Notes: generated by a model not told the origin, from the sequence alone. Positions 9,737-20,212 are shown, counted from the first letter of the stretch. The stretch is 64,000 nt of DNA from an uncultured Clostridia bacterium (GCA_947625985.1 CANQQF010000006.1:1-64000); one strand, 5' to 3'. Numbers and translations: made by a program.

Positions 9737-11158
9737 TTATAACTTTATTTTTTCGAATTTATCTTTGCTTATTTCTTTAGGTACTTCGATAGGATAATTT
9801 CCTGTAAAACATCCATCACAGAATCCATCTACTTTACAATCTTTCGTTATTTCTGTTAAGCTTTCTAGACTTAGATATTCTAATGAATCTGCACCTATTT
9901 TTTTTCTTATTTCTTCAACTGTTCTTCCATTTGCAATTAAATTTTCCTTACTATCTATATCTGTTCCAAAATAGCACACATCTATAAATGCTGGTGATGC
10001 TATTCTTAAATGAACTTCTTTTGCTCCCTCGTTTTTTAATGTTTTTATAATTCTTGCTAAAGTGTTTCCTCTTACTATTGAGTCATCTATTAATATTATT
10101 TTCTTTCCTTTTATTGTCTGTTTTAATGGATTTAATTTTAAATTAACTTGTGTTTTTCTTTTGTCTTGAGTATTTTGTATAAATGTTCTTCCTATATATT
10201 TACTTTTTGTAAATACCATATCAAATGGAATTTTTGATTCTTTTGAATATCCCAACGCTGCATCTATTCCTGAATCTGGAACACCTGAAACTATATCTGC
10301 TTCAACTGGTGCTTGTTTGGCTAAACATCGCCCTGCATTTTCACGAAAAATATGCACATTTATTCCATCTATTGTTGAATCTGGTCTACCAAAATAAATA
10401 TATTCAAATACACACATTCCTTTCTTTTCATTTGGCATAACTTTGTCACTTGTTACTTTGTTTCCTGTAACTGTTATTACTTCACCTGGTTCTACATCTC
10501 TTTCAAATTTTGCTCCCATAACATCTAGAGCACAACTCTCAGATGCAAATACTATGTCTTTTCCTAATTTTCCCATACATAAAGGTCTAAACCCTTGAGG
10601 ATCTCTAACTGCCATCATTTTTTTAGGAGACATTACTAAGAGTGAATATGCTCCCTTTACTATTCTCATAGTGTTTTTTACTGCTTGTTCTATTGAACCT
10701 GTTATTAATCTTTCTCTTACGATTACATGACATATTATTTCTGTATCACTTGTAGTTGTGAATATAGCTCCTTGATTTTCTAGCTCTTCTCTTAATCTAT
10801 ATGCATTTGTTATATTTCCATTATGTACGATTGCTAAATTTCCCTTTTTATGTCTAACAACCATCGGCTGTGCATTTTCCTTTTTACTTACACCTGTTGT
10901 TGAATAACGCACATGTCCAATACCCATTTTACCTTCTGGCATTTTCCTTAATACTTCACCAGTAAATACATCTGACACTAGACCTATATCTTTATGAAAA
11001 TTTATTATTCCATCTTCATTTATTGCAATACCGCAGCTTTCTTCTCCTCTATGTTGTAAAGCAGATAGTCCTATACAAATTCTGCCTGCTAATTCTGCCT
11101 TTGAATCTTTTGAATATATTCCAAAAATTCCACATTCTTCTTTTATTTTATTAAACAT
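9737..11158 (-). CDS. purF: Amidophosphoribosyltransferase
   Basis: Catalyses the first committed step of purine synthesis: PRPP + glutamine to phosphoribosylamine. The Ntn-hydrolase nucleophile Cys is in EECGIFGI (Cys9 from the ATG at 11158), after a short propeptide. The PRPP loop is ILIDDSIVRGNT near residue 356. C-terminal Cys residues (CDGCFTGNYP) match the iron-sulfur-type PurF of Bacillus and Clostridia. An in-frame TTG at 11164 is two codons upstream and closer to the GGGAGA site, so the start is uncertain by two residues. It is the last gene of the pur operon, 15 bases after purN. Confidence 0.95.
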   Translation of the reverse strand: MFNKIKEECGIFGIYSKDSKAELAGRICIGLSALQHRGEESCGIAINEDGIINFHKDIGLVSDVFTGEVLRKMPEGKMGIGHVRYSTTGVSKKENAQPMVVRHKKGNLAIVHNGNITNAYRLREELENQGAIFTTTSDTEIICHVIVRERLITGSIEQAVKNTMRIVKGAYSLLVMSPKKMMAVRDPQGFRPLCMGKLGKDIVFASESCALDVMGAKFERDVEPGEVITVTGNKVTSDKVMPNEKKGMCVFEYIYFGRPDSTIDGINVHIFRENAGRCLAKQAPVEADIVSGVPDSGIDAALGYSKESKIPFDMVFTKSKYIGRTFIQNTQDKRKTQVNLKLNPLKQTIKGKKIILIDDSIVRGNTLARIIKTLKNEGAKEVHLRIASPAFIDVCYFGTDIDSKENLIANGRTVEEIRKKIGADSLEYLSLESLTEITKDCKVDGFCDGCFTGNYPIEVPKEISKDKFEKIKL

Positions 11159-11173
11159 TTTCAACTTTTCTCC

Positions 11174-11749
11174 CTATAACTCTTTATTTACAAATTTATT
11201 TAATACTTGATTTAATTGAATTTTTTCAATTGCTTGAACTTTTTCAGATACATCTTCTGCTGTATCATTTGGTAAAATTTCAATTTTAGTTTGACTAATT
11301 ATTTGTCCTTTATCATATTCCTGATTTACAAAATGTACAGTGGGTCCAGTAAATTTTTCCTTTGCTTTAACAACTGCTTCATGTACATTCATTCCATGCA
11401 TTCCCTTTCCTCCAAACTTTGGTAATAAAGATGGATGTGTGTTTATAATCCTATAATTGTCAATCAATTGTGGTCCTATCATTTTTAAATAACCTGCAAG
11501 TACAATTAAATCTACATCATATGATTTCAAAACTTTTATAAGCTCTGTATCTCTTTGTTCAAAATCATTACTTTTAATAACATATGTTTCTATTCCATTA
11601 TTTTTGGCTCTTTCCAAAGCATACGCATTTGGATTTTCGCTAATTACTAATTTTATTTTTGCTTCTAATTTATTATTTTCTATATTGTCTATAATTGATT
11701 GTAATGTTGAACCATTACCAGAAGCAAACACTACCAAATTAATGCTCAT
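11174..11749 (-). CDS. purN: Phosphoribosylglycinamide formyltransferase
   Basis: A 191-residue GAR transformylase (third step of purine synthesis, 10-formyl-THF dependent). Visible are the N-terminal SGNGSTLQSIIDN loop, INTHPSLLPKFGGKGMHG with the catalytic Asn/His pair, and GPTVHFVNQEYDKGQII with the conserved Asp. Its start overlaps the end of purD by 11 bases, so translation is coupled. Confidence 0.93.
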   Translation of the reverse strand: MSINLVVFASGNGSTLQSIIDNIENNKLEAKIKLVISENPNAYALERAKNNGIETYVIKSNDFEQRDTELIKVLKSYDVDLIVLAGYLKMIGPQLIDNYRIINTHPSLLPKFGGKGMHGMNVHEAVVKAKEKFTGPTVHFVNQEYDKGQIISQTKIEILPNDTAEDVSEKVQAIEKIQLNQVLNKFVNKEL

Positions 11750-13037
11750 AAATCGTCCCTATATCCTTTCTATAATCTAATTTACTATCAATATTATTCT
11801 CCATAGCTGTATAAGCTTTTTGCCTTGCTTCTTCTAAAGTTGCTCCACATGTATGTATTCCGAATAATCTAGATGTTCCAACAGAACTATATTCATTTCC
11901 TTCAATTTGTTTTGTACTTGCAAAATATATTTTTGCATCTTTATCTAAAATTGCTTGTTTATTAATTTTAAAATTATATGGTTCAGTATTTTTAATTGCA
12001 TAATCAGGACTTACAACATAAACTGTAAAAGTATAATTTTTCTTAAATTTGCAATTTTCTGAACTTAAATCTTTTTTCCAAATATGTTCCATTATTTCTG
12101 AAAAAGGTGTTTCAAGTGAATTTAATACATTTATTGCTTCAGGATCTCCAAATCTCGCATTGAATTCTATAAATTTAATTCCATCTTTGCATTTAAAGAA
12201 TCCTCCATAAATCACTCCTGTAAATTCTAAGCTATCTTTATTTACATATTTAATAGTATCTTTAATTAGTTTACCACATTCATCAATATCTGATTTCTCT
12301 AAAAATGGTAATAAGCCATTTTTAAAACTCAAACATCCCATTCCACCTGTTCCAGGTCCTTTATCTTCATCAAATCTATACGGATAATCAAATGTTGTTG
12401 GAGTTACTACTATATTTTCTCCATCTGTTAATGCCATAACTGTAAATTCTCTACCTTCTACTTTATCTTGTACTATTACACTTCCATCTAACTCTAAACA
12501 AGACTTTGCATATTCATATCCTTCTTTTTTTCCTTTAAAATGTATTCCTCCTACTTTAACTCCTTTTCCTCCTGTTAACCCTTCTGGTTTTACAACAAAA
12601 CTATCATCTTTATAGTTTTCCATTACCGCTTCTAGCTCTTCTATATTTTTTACACTCTCATTTTTTATAATCATTTCAGGTGCTAATTTACTTACAATAT
12701 CTAAAGCATAAGTTTTACTCCATTCTACTTTTGCACCTTGAGATGTTGGTCCAAAAGTTTTTAATCCAAGCTCTTTTGCTAAATCAATCAATCCTTCTTG
12801 CAATAAGTTATCTTGACTTACAACACATGATTCTATGTTTTCCTTTTGTATGAAATTCTTTACCAACTCTTTATCAAATGGATCTCCAATAATATATTTT
12901 CCATTTGATTTTTCTACTTCCTCTACTACAGAAGGATTTGCATATGGCATAATAGAATATAATTCAAACCCTTTCCCTATTTGTTCGGCAAGTACCGCTT
13001 CACGACCTCCATTACCTAGTAATAAACATTTTTTCAT
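11739..13037 (-). CDS. purD: Phosphoribosylamine-glycine ligase
   Basis: A 432-residue ATP-grasp enzyme making GAR from phosphoribosylamine and glycine. The N-terminal glycine loop is LLGNGGREAVLAE, where most PurD proteins have GGREHA, so the His is replaced. The ATP-grasp core is VVKPEGLTGGKGVKVGG, followed by GPGTGGMGCL and FNARFGDPEAINVL, where GDPEAQ is the commoner form. These changes mark a divergent PurD subtype but leave the metal and ATP ligands in place. It lies 15 bases after purB. Confidence 0.92.
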   Translation of the reverse strand: MKKCLLLGNGGREAVLAEQIGKGFELYSIMPYANPSVVEEVEKSNGKYIIGDPFDKELVKNFIQKENIESCVVSQDNLLQEGLIDLAKELGLKTFGPTSQGAKVEWSKTYALDIVSKLAPEMIIKNESVKNIEELEAVMENYKDDSFVVKPEGLTGGKGVKVGGIHFKGKKEGYEYAKSCLELDGSVIVQDKVEGREFTVMALTDGENIVVTPTTFDYPYRFDEDKGPGTGGMGCLSFKNGLLPFLEKSDIDECGKLIKDTIKYVNKDSLEFTGVIYGGFFKCKDGIKFIEFNARFGDPEAINVLNSLETPFSEIMEHIWKKDLSSENCKFKKNYTFTVYVVSPDYAIKNTEPYNFKINKQAILDKDAKIYFASTKQIEGNEYSSVGTSRLFGIHTCGATLEEARQKAYTAMENNIDSKLDYRKDIGTIYEH

Positions 13038-13052
13038 TTTTAATTTTCCTCC

Positions 13053-14486
13053 TTATACATTTACTTTGATTTCAACATCTCGTGATATATCACTATATTT
13101 TTCTAGAATAGGGTTAACTCTTTCTTTTATAAAATCTTCAACTTGCTTTGAAGCTCTACCACACAAATGATTTGGATTCAATGCTTTCATTATTTCTTCT
13201 TTTGTTAATCCAAATGTTTTATCTGCTGCAATTCTTTCTACTAAATCATTAGGTTTTCCTAATTCTTTTACTTGTTTTCCTGCTTCCATTGAATACACTC
13301 TAATTTTTTCGTGAAGTTCTTGTCTATCTCCTCCTTTTAAAACTGCATTCATTAATATTTCTTCTGTTGCCATAAATGGTAATTCTTGCATCATATTTGT
13401 TTTTATAACGTTTTTGTATACTACAATATTATTTGCTATATTTGCATATAAAATTAATACTGCATCTATTGCAAGAAAACTTTCAGGTATACATATTCTT
13501 TTGTTTGCTGAATCATCTAAAGTTCTTTCTAGCCATTGTGCTGAACTAGTTATAGCTGGATCCATACTTAATGCTATAACATGTCTAGATAATGAATTAA
13601 TTCTTTCACATCTCATCGGATTTCTTTTATATGCCATTGCAGATGATCCTATTTGATTTTTTTCAAATGGTTCTTCCAATTCTTTTTCATGTTGTAACAA
13701 TCTCATATCATTAGCAAATTTAGAACAACTTTGGGCTATTTGTGATAATAAATTTAAAACTCTTGAATCTAATTTTCTAGTATATGTTTGTCCTGAAACA
13801 TCATATACTTTATCAAATCCCATTTTTTTGGCTATCTTTTTATCTATTTGTTTTACTTTATTTTCATCTTTAAATAACTTCATAAAACTCTCTTGTGTTC
13901 CTGTTGTTCCTTTACAACCTAAAAGTTTCATGTGTGATTGAACAAACTCCAACTCTTCCAAATCTTCTAATAAATCTTGCATCCATAAAGTTGCTCTTTT
14001 TCCGACTGTCGTTAATTGAGCTGGTTGAAAATGCGTATAACCCAAACATGTTATATCTTTATTTTCCATAGCAAACTTCTTCAACTTTTCTACTACTATA
14101 ATAAGTTTTTGTTTTATTAATTCCAACGCTCTAGACATTAATATAATATCTGAGTTATCTGTTACATAACATGATGTTGCACCTAAATGTATTATTGGTT
14201 TTGCCTTTGGACATTTCAAACCATATTCATAAACATGTGCCATAACATCATGTCTACATTCTTTTTCTCGCTTGCTTACTATTTCATAGTCTATATTTTC
14301 AACATTTTCTTTCATTTGTGCTATTTGTTCATCTGTTATATCTATTCCTAATTCTTTTTCTGTTTCTGCTAATGCAACCCATAGTTTTCTCCAAGTTGAA
14401 TATTTGCTATTATTTGACCAAACTTTTTTCATCTCCGCACTTGCATATCTGCCTGAAAGTGGTGTTATATATATATTGTTTTTCAT
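13053..14486 (-). CDS. purB: Adenylosuccinate lyase
   Basis: A 477-residue fumarase/aspartase-superfamily lyase acting twice in purine synthesis (SAICAR to AICAR and adenylosuccinate to AMP). Signature regions are HLGATSCYVTDNSD, HFQPAQLTTVGKR and the active-site loop GSSAMAYKRNPMRCERI. Length and motifs resemble the longer subtype also found in animals and some Clostridia rather than the roughly 430-residue Bacillus form. It starts 11 bases after purL. Confidence 0.93.
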   Translation of the reverse strand: MKNNIYITPLSGRYASAEMKKVWSNNSKYSTWRKLWVALAETEKELGIDITDEQIAQMKENVENIDYEIVSKREKECRHDVMAHVYEYGLKCPKAKPIIHLGATSCYVTDNSDIILMSRALELIKQKLIIVVEKLKKFAMENKDITCLGYTHFQPAQLTTVGKRATLWMQDLLEDLEELEFVQSHMKLLGCKGTTGTQESFMKLFKDENKVKQIDKKIAKKMGFDKVYDVSGQTYTRKLDSRVLNLLSQIAQSCSKFANDMRLLQHEKELEEPFEKNQIGSSAMAYKRNPMRCERINSLSRHVIALSMDPAITSSAQWLERTLDDSANKRICIPESFLAIDAVLILYANIANNIVVYKNVIKTNMMQELPFMATEEILMNAVLKGGDRQELHEKIRVYSMEAGKQVKELGKPNDLVERIAADKTFGLTKEEIMKALNPNHLCGRASKQVEDFIKERVNPILEKYSDISRDVEIKVNV

Positions 14487-14497
14487 AAATTTCTCCT

Positions 14498-17400
14498 TTA
14501 CCTATAATAATTAATTCCTGATTCAAATATCTTTTGATCTTTTCTTCCTGGAATATTTTTCAAAATCTCATGATAGCTTCTTTCTGAATGCCCCATTTTA
14601 CCAAGTATTCTTCCATCTGGACTTGTTATTCCTTCAATTGCATCTATCGAACCATTTGGATTAAATTGAATATCATATGTTGCATTTCCATTTAAATCAA
14701 CATATTGTGTCGCTATTTGTCCATTTTCTATTAATTGTTTTTCTAATTTTGATGAAATAATAAACCTCCCTTCTCCATGTGAAATTGGAATTTTAAATTC
14801 TTCTCCTAATTCTACTTTGCTAAACCATGGAGATATTTTTGACACTACCTTAGTATTAACCATTTTTGATTGATGTCTTGCTATAGTATTAAATGTTAGT
14901 GTCGGTGAATTTTTATCTAAATCTCTTATTTCTCCATATGGTAATAAACCTAACTTTACTAATGCTTGGAATCCATTACATATTCCTAACATTAAACCAT
15001 CTTTTTCAATTAGGTGTTTATGTATTAAATCTTTCAGTTTAGGATTTCTAAATACTGATGCTATAAATTTTCCTGAACCGTCAGGTTCGTCTCCACTACT
15101 AAATCCGCCAGGTAACATTATTATTTGTGCCTTTTCTATTTCTTTTGCAAATAAATCAATTGATTCTTGTATATTTTCTGGTTTTAAATTTTTGAAAACA
15201 ACTGTACTTGTTTTCCCTCCTGCATCTTCAAACGCTTTAGCTAAATCGTATTCGCAATTTGTACCTGGAAATACTGGAATAAATACTCTAGGTCTTGTAA
15301 TTGGTAATTTTCGGGTAATTGTACAGGCTTTTTTACTTAATATATTTTTAGCTTCTTTTCTTGTATTTTTTACTTTTGATGGAAATACTTTTTCTAATGG
15401 TTTTTCCCATTTTTCTATTAAGTCATTTAACTCTAATTGAATTTCTTTATTAATAATTATTTTGTCTTCATAAATTGTTTTTCCTAATGGTTTTAGCTTT
15501 CTTTCAAAAACTGTATCTTTAAGCTCAATTACAAATGATCCATAATATGGATAAAACAAATCTGGTTTATTTCTTTTAAACTTAAATCCTATTTTATTTC
15601 CCATACAACTTTTTGTTATAACATCTGCAATTCCACCATGTGTTATTGTACTTACTGAACATACTTTACGTCGTTTTATTAATTTATGTATGATTTCATA
15701 ATTTTCTTTTAAATCTTCTATATCTAGCAAATTATCTTTTTTCATTTTTGTTTCTAAGAACATAACTTTTGAGTCAACAGTTTTGAATTCATTTGAAACA
15801 ACTTTTTTTGTATCAACTTCTCCAACACAAAATGAAACTAATGTTGGTGGTACATCTAACTCGTTATATGAACCAGACATACTATCTTTTCCGCCTATTG
15901 CTCCAATTTTTAATTCTTTTTGAATATAATATGCACCTAATAAAGCTGTAAATGGTTTACCCCAACGAGTAGGTTCTTCTCTTAATTTTTCAAAGTATTC
16001 TTGTAATGTTAAATATGCTTTTTTATAATCTCCACCTATTGCCACATATTTTGAAACAGATTCTATAACTGCATATACGGCTCCATGAAATGGACTCCAA
16101 CTTGATAAGTATGGATTATATCCATAAGTCATAATTGTTCCACTATTTGTATAACCTTTTAAAGTAGGAATTCTTGCTACCATTCCCTGGGTTGGTGTTA
16201 ATTGATATTTTCCACCAAATGGCATAAGTACTGTATTTGCACCAATTGAACTATCAAATCTTTCAACTAAGCCTTTCTGCGAGCAACAGTTTAAGTCTGA
16301 TATTGTTTTCTCCCACTTTTTCTTTATATCTTTTACTTCTGTTTTCTTGAAATAAGATTTGCTTTCTACTGGTTTTGTTACTTCTACTTTTGCATTTTTT
16401 ACATCTCCATTTGTATTAAGAAACTCCCTAGAAATATCAACTATTAATTTTCCTCTCCAATACATCTGTATACGTGGTTCTTCAACAACTTTTGCAACTA
16501 TTGTTGCTTCAATATTTTCTTCTTCAGCATATTTAATTAATATATCACTATCAAACTTATCAACTACAACTGCCATTCTTTCTTGTGATTCAGATATTGC
16601 AAGTTCAGTTCCATCAAGTCCTTCATATTTTTTAGGAACTTTATCTAAATCTATTATTAGCCCATCTGCTAATTCTCCAATAGCAACAGATACACCACCT
16701 GCTCCAAAATCATTACATCTTTTTATCAATTTTGTAACTTTTGGATTTCTAAATAACCTTTGAATTTTTCTTTCTTCTGGTGCATTCCCTTTTTGTACTT
16801 CTGCTCCACAAGTTGTTAATGATTTACTATTATGTGCTTTTGAAGAACCCGTTGCACCTCCACAACCATCTCTTCCTGTTCTTCCTCCTAATAGAATTAC
16901 CATATCTCCCGGAATAGGTCTTTTACGTACAACATTTGCTTTTGGTGCTGCTCCAACTAATGCTCCAATTTCTAAACGTTTTGCCACATATCCATCATGA
17001 TATATTTCTGCTACTTGTCCTGTTGCTAAACCTATTTGATTTCCATATGAACTATAACCTCTTGCTGCTTCATTTGTTAGTTTTCTTTGTGGTAACTTAT
17101 TATCCATTGTTTCTACTAAAGATTTTCTTGGATCTCCACACCCTGTTACTCTCATTGCTTGATAAACATACACTCTTCCTGAAAGAGGATCACGAATTGC
17201 ACCACCTAGACATGTAGCTGCTCCACCAAACGGCTCTATTTCTGTGGGATGATTATGTGTTTCATTTTTAAACATTATTAAATATTCTTCTTCTTTTCCA
17301 TTTACTATAATATTTGCTTTTATGCTACATGCATTTATTTCTTCAGATTCATCTAAGTCCTTTAAATATCCTTGCTTTTTCAATTCCTTTACAGCAATAG

Positions 17401-18223
17401 TCGCCATATCCATTAAACATATATCTTTAGCTTTTTTATTTTCATATACAAAATCTCTAGTTTTTAAATAATCTTCATAAATCTTTTTTATCAAATCCCA
17501 TTTAATATCTAAAACCTCAAGTTTTGTTAAAAATGTTGTATGTCTACAATGGTCTGACCAATATGTATCTATCATTTTCATTTCAGTCATGGTAGGATCT
17601 CTTTTTTCTACTTCCTTAAAATATTTTTGACAAAATTGCAAATCTGCAAAATCCATAGCAAATCCATATTTTTCGTAAAAATGCTTAGAATCATTTTTAG
17701 TCATTTTAGTAAATCCTTTTACAATTGCAATATCTTTGGGGATTTCTACTTCTTGTTCTAAAGTAGTAGGTTTTTCTAAAGAACATTCTCTTGAATCCAC
17801 TTGATTTATCATATATTTTTTTATTTTCTCTATTTCTTTTGGATTAACCTTCCCCTGTAAAATATATATTTTTGAAGATTTTGCAATTGGTCTTTCTCCT
17901 CCTGCAATAATTTGCAAACATTCTTCTAAAGCATTTGCTCTTTGGTCAAATTGTCCTGGTAAAAACTCTACTCCAAAAATTGTATCTTTTTTATTAAAAG
18001 GATATTCTTCCTCAAAATATTCATCTACTTGTGGCTCTGAAAAAACTGTGTCTTTTGCTTTTTCAAACGTTTCGTCAGCAATATTTGCAACATCATACCT
18101 GTTTAAAATAATTATGTTTTTTACTGATTTTATGCCTAAATTCTTCTGAATGTCTGTTAATAATTCCTTTGCTTCAATGTTAAATCCATTTCTTTTTTTA
18201 ACAAAAATTCTTTTAACTTCCAT
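14498..18223 (-). CDS. purL: Phosphoribosylformylglycinamidine synthase, single-chain form
   Basis: A 1241-residue FGAM synthase carrying synthetase and glutaminase in one chain, as in Clostridia. The synthetase part has DHCRHTTF near residue 220 and NETHNHPTEIEPFGGAATCLGGAIRD in the middle (shown in pieces). The C-terminal class I glutaminase has FPGTNCEYDLAKAF, the nucleophile elbow MLGICNGFQAL and HGEGRF. I place the start at the ATG at 18223, which follows GGAGGATTCAA; an upstream ATG at 18238 overlaps that binding site. It directly follows the purM remnant. Confidence 0.95.
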   Translation of the reverse strand: MEVKRIFVKKRNGFNIEAKELLTDIQKNLGIKSVKNIIILNRYDVANIADETFEKAKDTVFSEPQVDEYFEEEYPFNKKDTIFGVEFLPGQFDQRANALEECLQIIAGGERPIAKSSKIYILQGKVNPKEIEKIKKYMINQVDSRECSLEKPTTLEQEVEIPKDIAIVKGFTKMTKNDSKHFYEKYGFAMDFADLQFCQKYFKEVEKRDPTMTEMKMIDTYWSDHCRHTTFLTKLEVLDIKWDLIKKIYEDYLKTRDFVYENKKAKDICLMDMATIAVKELKKQGYLKDLDESEEINACSIKANIIVNGKEEEYLIMFKNETHNHPTEIEPFGGAATCLGGAIRDPLSGRVYVYQAMRVTGCGDPRKSLVETMDNKLPQRKLTNEAARGYSSYGNQIGLATGQVAEIYHDGYVAKRLEIGALVGAAPKANVVRKRPIPGDMVILLGGRTGRDGCGGATGSSKAHNSKSLTTCGAEVQKGNAPEERKIQRLFRNPKVTKLIKRCNDFGAGGVSVAIGELADGLIIDLDKVPKKYEGLDGTELAISESQERMAVVVDKFDSDILIKYAEEENIEATIVAKVVEEPRIQMYWRGKLIVDISREFLNTNGDVKNAKVEVTKPVESKSYFKKTEVKDIKKKWEKTISDLNCCSQKGLVERFDSSIGANTVLMPFGGKYQLTPTQGMVARIPTLKGYTNSGTIMTYGYNPYLSSWSPFHGAVYAVIESVSKYVAIGGDYKKAYLTLQEYFEKLREEPTRWGKPFTALLGAYYIQKELKIGAIGGKDSMSGSYNELDVPPTLVSFCVGEVDTKKVVSNEFKTVDSKVMFLETKMKKDNLLDIEDLKENYEIIHKLIKRRKVCSVSTITHGGIADVITKSCMGNKIGFKFKRNKPDLFYPYYGSFVIELKDTVFERKLKPLGKTIYEDKIIINKEIQLELNDLIEKWEKPLEKVFPSKVKNTRKEAKNILSKKACTITRKLPITRPRVFIPVFPGTNCEYDLAKAFEDAGGKTSTVVFKNLKPENIQESIDLFAKEIEKAQIIMLPGGFSSGDEPDGSGKFIASVFRNPKLKDLIHKHLIEKDGLMLGICNGFQALVKLGLLPYGEIRDLDKNSPTLTFNTIARHQSKMVNTKVVSKISPWFSKVELGEEFKIPISHGEGRFIISSKLEKQLIENGQIATQYVDLNGNATYDIQFNPNGSIDAIEGITSPDGRILGKMGHSERSYHEILKNIPGRKDQKIFESGINYYR

Positions 18224-18249
18224 TTGAATCCTCCGCATATTAAATTATT

Positions 18250-18662
18250 TCAACATCCCCATTTTCTTTCTCTTTCTGGTATATTTCCGACTTTTTGAAT
18301 TAAATTAAATACCTGAACTTTTTCTAATAAATGTAAAACTGATTTGACATAAATTTTTGTTGGAATTAATAAAGATTCTCCTAAACAAACATTTCTACAC
18401 AATCTTGTCCGATTGTGTCGTGTTTTTGAATTAAAAAAGCCAATTTTAGTTTTGTTCCAACACCATCGGTTCCAGATACTAAAATTGGTTCGTTAAAATT
18501 CTCTTTGCTAAGATTATATAATCCTCCAAAGTTTCCTAATTCAGATATAACATTTGAATCGTAAGTACTTTTTACGACATCTTTTATTAATTCTACTGAT
18601 TGATACCCTGCTGTAACATCTACACCTGCTCGTTTATAGCTTTCGCTAAAACTTTTTTTCAT
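18250..18662 (-). pseudogene. purM: purM remnant: N-terminal part joined to a C-terminal scrap by an internal deletion
   Basis: PurM makes AIR in the fifth step of purine synthesis. An intact start ([20 protein letters not shown], with AAAGGAG upstream) runs 93 residues to [17 protein letters not shown] and [12 protein letters not shown], then stops. Immediately after, in another frame, [20 protein letters not shown] (about 18381-18320) matches the PurM C-terminal region, followed by a degenerate tail ending at 18250. Roughly the middle half of a normal 330-350-residue PurM is missing. Promoter and start signals are intact, so the remnant may still be transcribed as the leader of purL. No CGG is involved, so this is a true deletion. 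Confidence 0.88.
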
Positions 18663-18703
18663 TTCGGTTTCAATGCTCCTTTCTTTTTTAGAATTACAAA
18701 TAA

Positions 18704-18731
18704 ATTATATAATAAGTATTTTTTTTGTCAA
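18704..18731 (-). promoter_or_regulatory. Promoter of the pur operon
   Basis: TTGACA (18726-18731), a 16-base spacer and TATAAT (18704-18709) on the minus strand. The leader before the purM start is only about 35 bases, too short for a purine riboswitch. Confidence 0.75.
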
Positions 18732-18746
18732 GATTTTTTTAAAAAA

Positions 18747-18771
18747 AGAGAATAGTTTTTTACTATTCTCT
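18747..18771 (-). terminator. Terminator of the FAD-protein gene
   Basis: Arms agagaatag and ctattctct around a 7-base loop. Read on the minus strand the stem is followed by seven T. It overlaps the last bases of the FAD-protein stop codon and sits just upstream of the pur promoter. Confidence 0.85.
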
Positions 18772-20212
18772 ATTTATTTTCTGTTAGAATTCTAGCCATT
18801 TTTACTCCTGAGCATGATGCCATCATTAGTCCTCTTGTCATTCCTCCGCCATCTCCTATAGAATATAATCCTTTTATATTTGTTTCAAAGTTTTTATCTA
18901 TAATAATTTGATTACTATAAAATTTAATTTCTGGTCCATATAATAAGTTTTCTGGATTTGCAAATCCTTCTATTACTTTATCTAATGATTTAATAAATTC
19001 TAGTATAGCTGTCATCGTTCTATATCCTAACGCATATGTAATATCTCCTGCAACTGCTGACTTTAATGTAGGAACTACACTATTGTTTTTAAGATTCTCT
19101 TCCCATGTTCTTTTTCCTCTATTAATATCTCCTAATCTTTGAACAACTATATTTCCAGCTCCTAATTCGTTTAGATTTTTAGCTACATTTCTACCATATT
19201 CTATTGGTTTATTAAATGGATGATTAAATCTATGTGAAACTAAGATTGCTAAATTTGTATTAGTACTTTTCTTTTCTTTATACGAATGTCCATTTACAAG
19301 TGATATATCATTATCATAAACTTCTGCAGATACAAATCCACTAGGATTTTGGCAAAATGTTCTTACTTTATCTTTATATGGTCCAACTCTTCCAATAAAT
19401 TTTCCTTCGTACATATATTCATTAATTTTTTCCATTATTTTATCTGGAAGTTCATACCTTATTCCAATATCAACAACACCAGCTTCAGTTTTTATATTAT
19501 GTTTGTTACATAAGTTAACTAACCAATTTGCTCCTTTTCTTCCAACTGCTAAAATCACTTTATCTGCATATATTTCTTCACATTCAGCTTCTTCATTTTC
19601 ACCAAATTTTGCTTCTTTAATTTTTACTCCTTTTACAACGTCATTTTCAACTATAATATCTTCAACTTTTGTTTCAAACATTATATCTATTCCATTTTCT
19701 AAAAGGTATTTTTCTAATTTTCCATATAATTCATGACTTTTTTCTGTTCCAAGGTGTCTTATTGGAATATCTATTAAAGTTATATTCTCTTTTTTAGCTT
19801 TATCATATATTTTTTTTACTTCTTCTTTATGTTCTGTACCTTCTAAGTGTGTATCTGCTCCAAAATCTAAATATACTTGATCAGTATAATCTATTAACTT
19901 TTTAGTTTCTTCTACTCCTATATATCTAGGTAAATCTCCTCCAACATGAATCTCATCATCTTCAGGATTATATAAAGATAATTTTCCATCTGAAAATGCT
20001 CCTGCTCCTGAAAATCCACTTGTTATATTACAAAATGGTTTACACTTTGTACATTTTCCAGTTTTTTCTATTGGGCAAGCTCTATTTTCCACTTTTCTTC
20101 CTTGTTCTATTAAAAGTATTTTTTTATTTTTATCTTTTTGTATCATTTCATATGCAAAGAATACTCCTCCTGGTCCTGCACCTACTACAATTACATCATA
20201 TTGTTTATTCAT
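18770..20212 (-). CDS. FAD-dependent dehydrogenase-like protein (COG2509 type)
   Basis: A 480-residue flavoprotein. The N-terminal Rossmann motif GAGPGGVFFAYEM binds FAD. A Cys-rich segment follows (CPIEKTGKCTKCKPFC, about residues 47-62), then TSGFSGAGAFSDGKL, typical of the uncharacterised COG2509 family. The C-terminus has YSIGDGGGMTRGLMMASCSG, closing the FAD site. The Cys cluster may bind a metal or iron-sulfur centre; this is inference. It is monocistronic with its own promoter and terminator. The substrate is unknown. Confidence 0.85.
   Translation of the reverse strand: MNKQYDVIVVGAGPGGVFFAYEMIQKDKNKKILLIEQGRKVENRACPIEKTGKCTKCKPFCNITSGFSGAGAFSDGKLSLYNPEDDEIHVGGDLPRYIGVEETKKLIDYTDQVYLDFGADTHLEGTEHKEEVKKIYDKAKKENITLIDIPIRHLGTEKSHELYGKLEKYLLENGIDIMFETKVEDIIVENDVVKGVKIKEAKFGENEEAECEEIYADKVILAVGRKGANWLVNLCNKHNIKTEAGVVDIGIRYELPDKIMEKINEYMYEGKFIGRVGPYKDKVRTFCQNPSGFVSAEVYDNDISLVNGHSYKEKKSTNTNLAILVSHRFNHPFNKPIEYGRNVAKNLNELGAGNIVVQRLGDINRGKRTWEENLKNNSVVPTLKSAVAGDITYALGYRTMTAILEFIKSLDKVIEGFANPENLLYGPEIKFYSNQIIIDKNFETNIKGLYSIGDGGGMTRGLMMASCSGVKMARILTENK

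Noticed and set aside
16359..16763. 134-codon plus-strand open frame inside purL
   Set aside because: It is antisense to a conserved catalytic region and has no ribosome binding site.
18663..18703. Purine riboswitch before the pur operon
   Set aside because: The leader is only about 35 bases and has no aptamer-like pairing.
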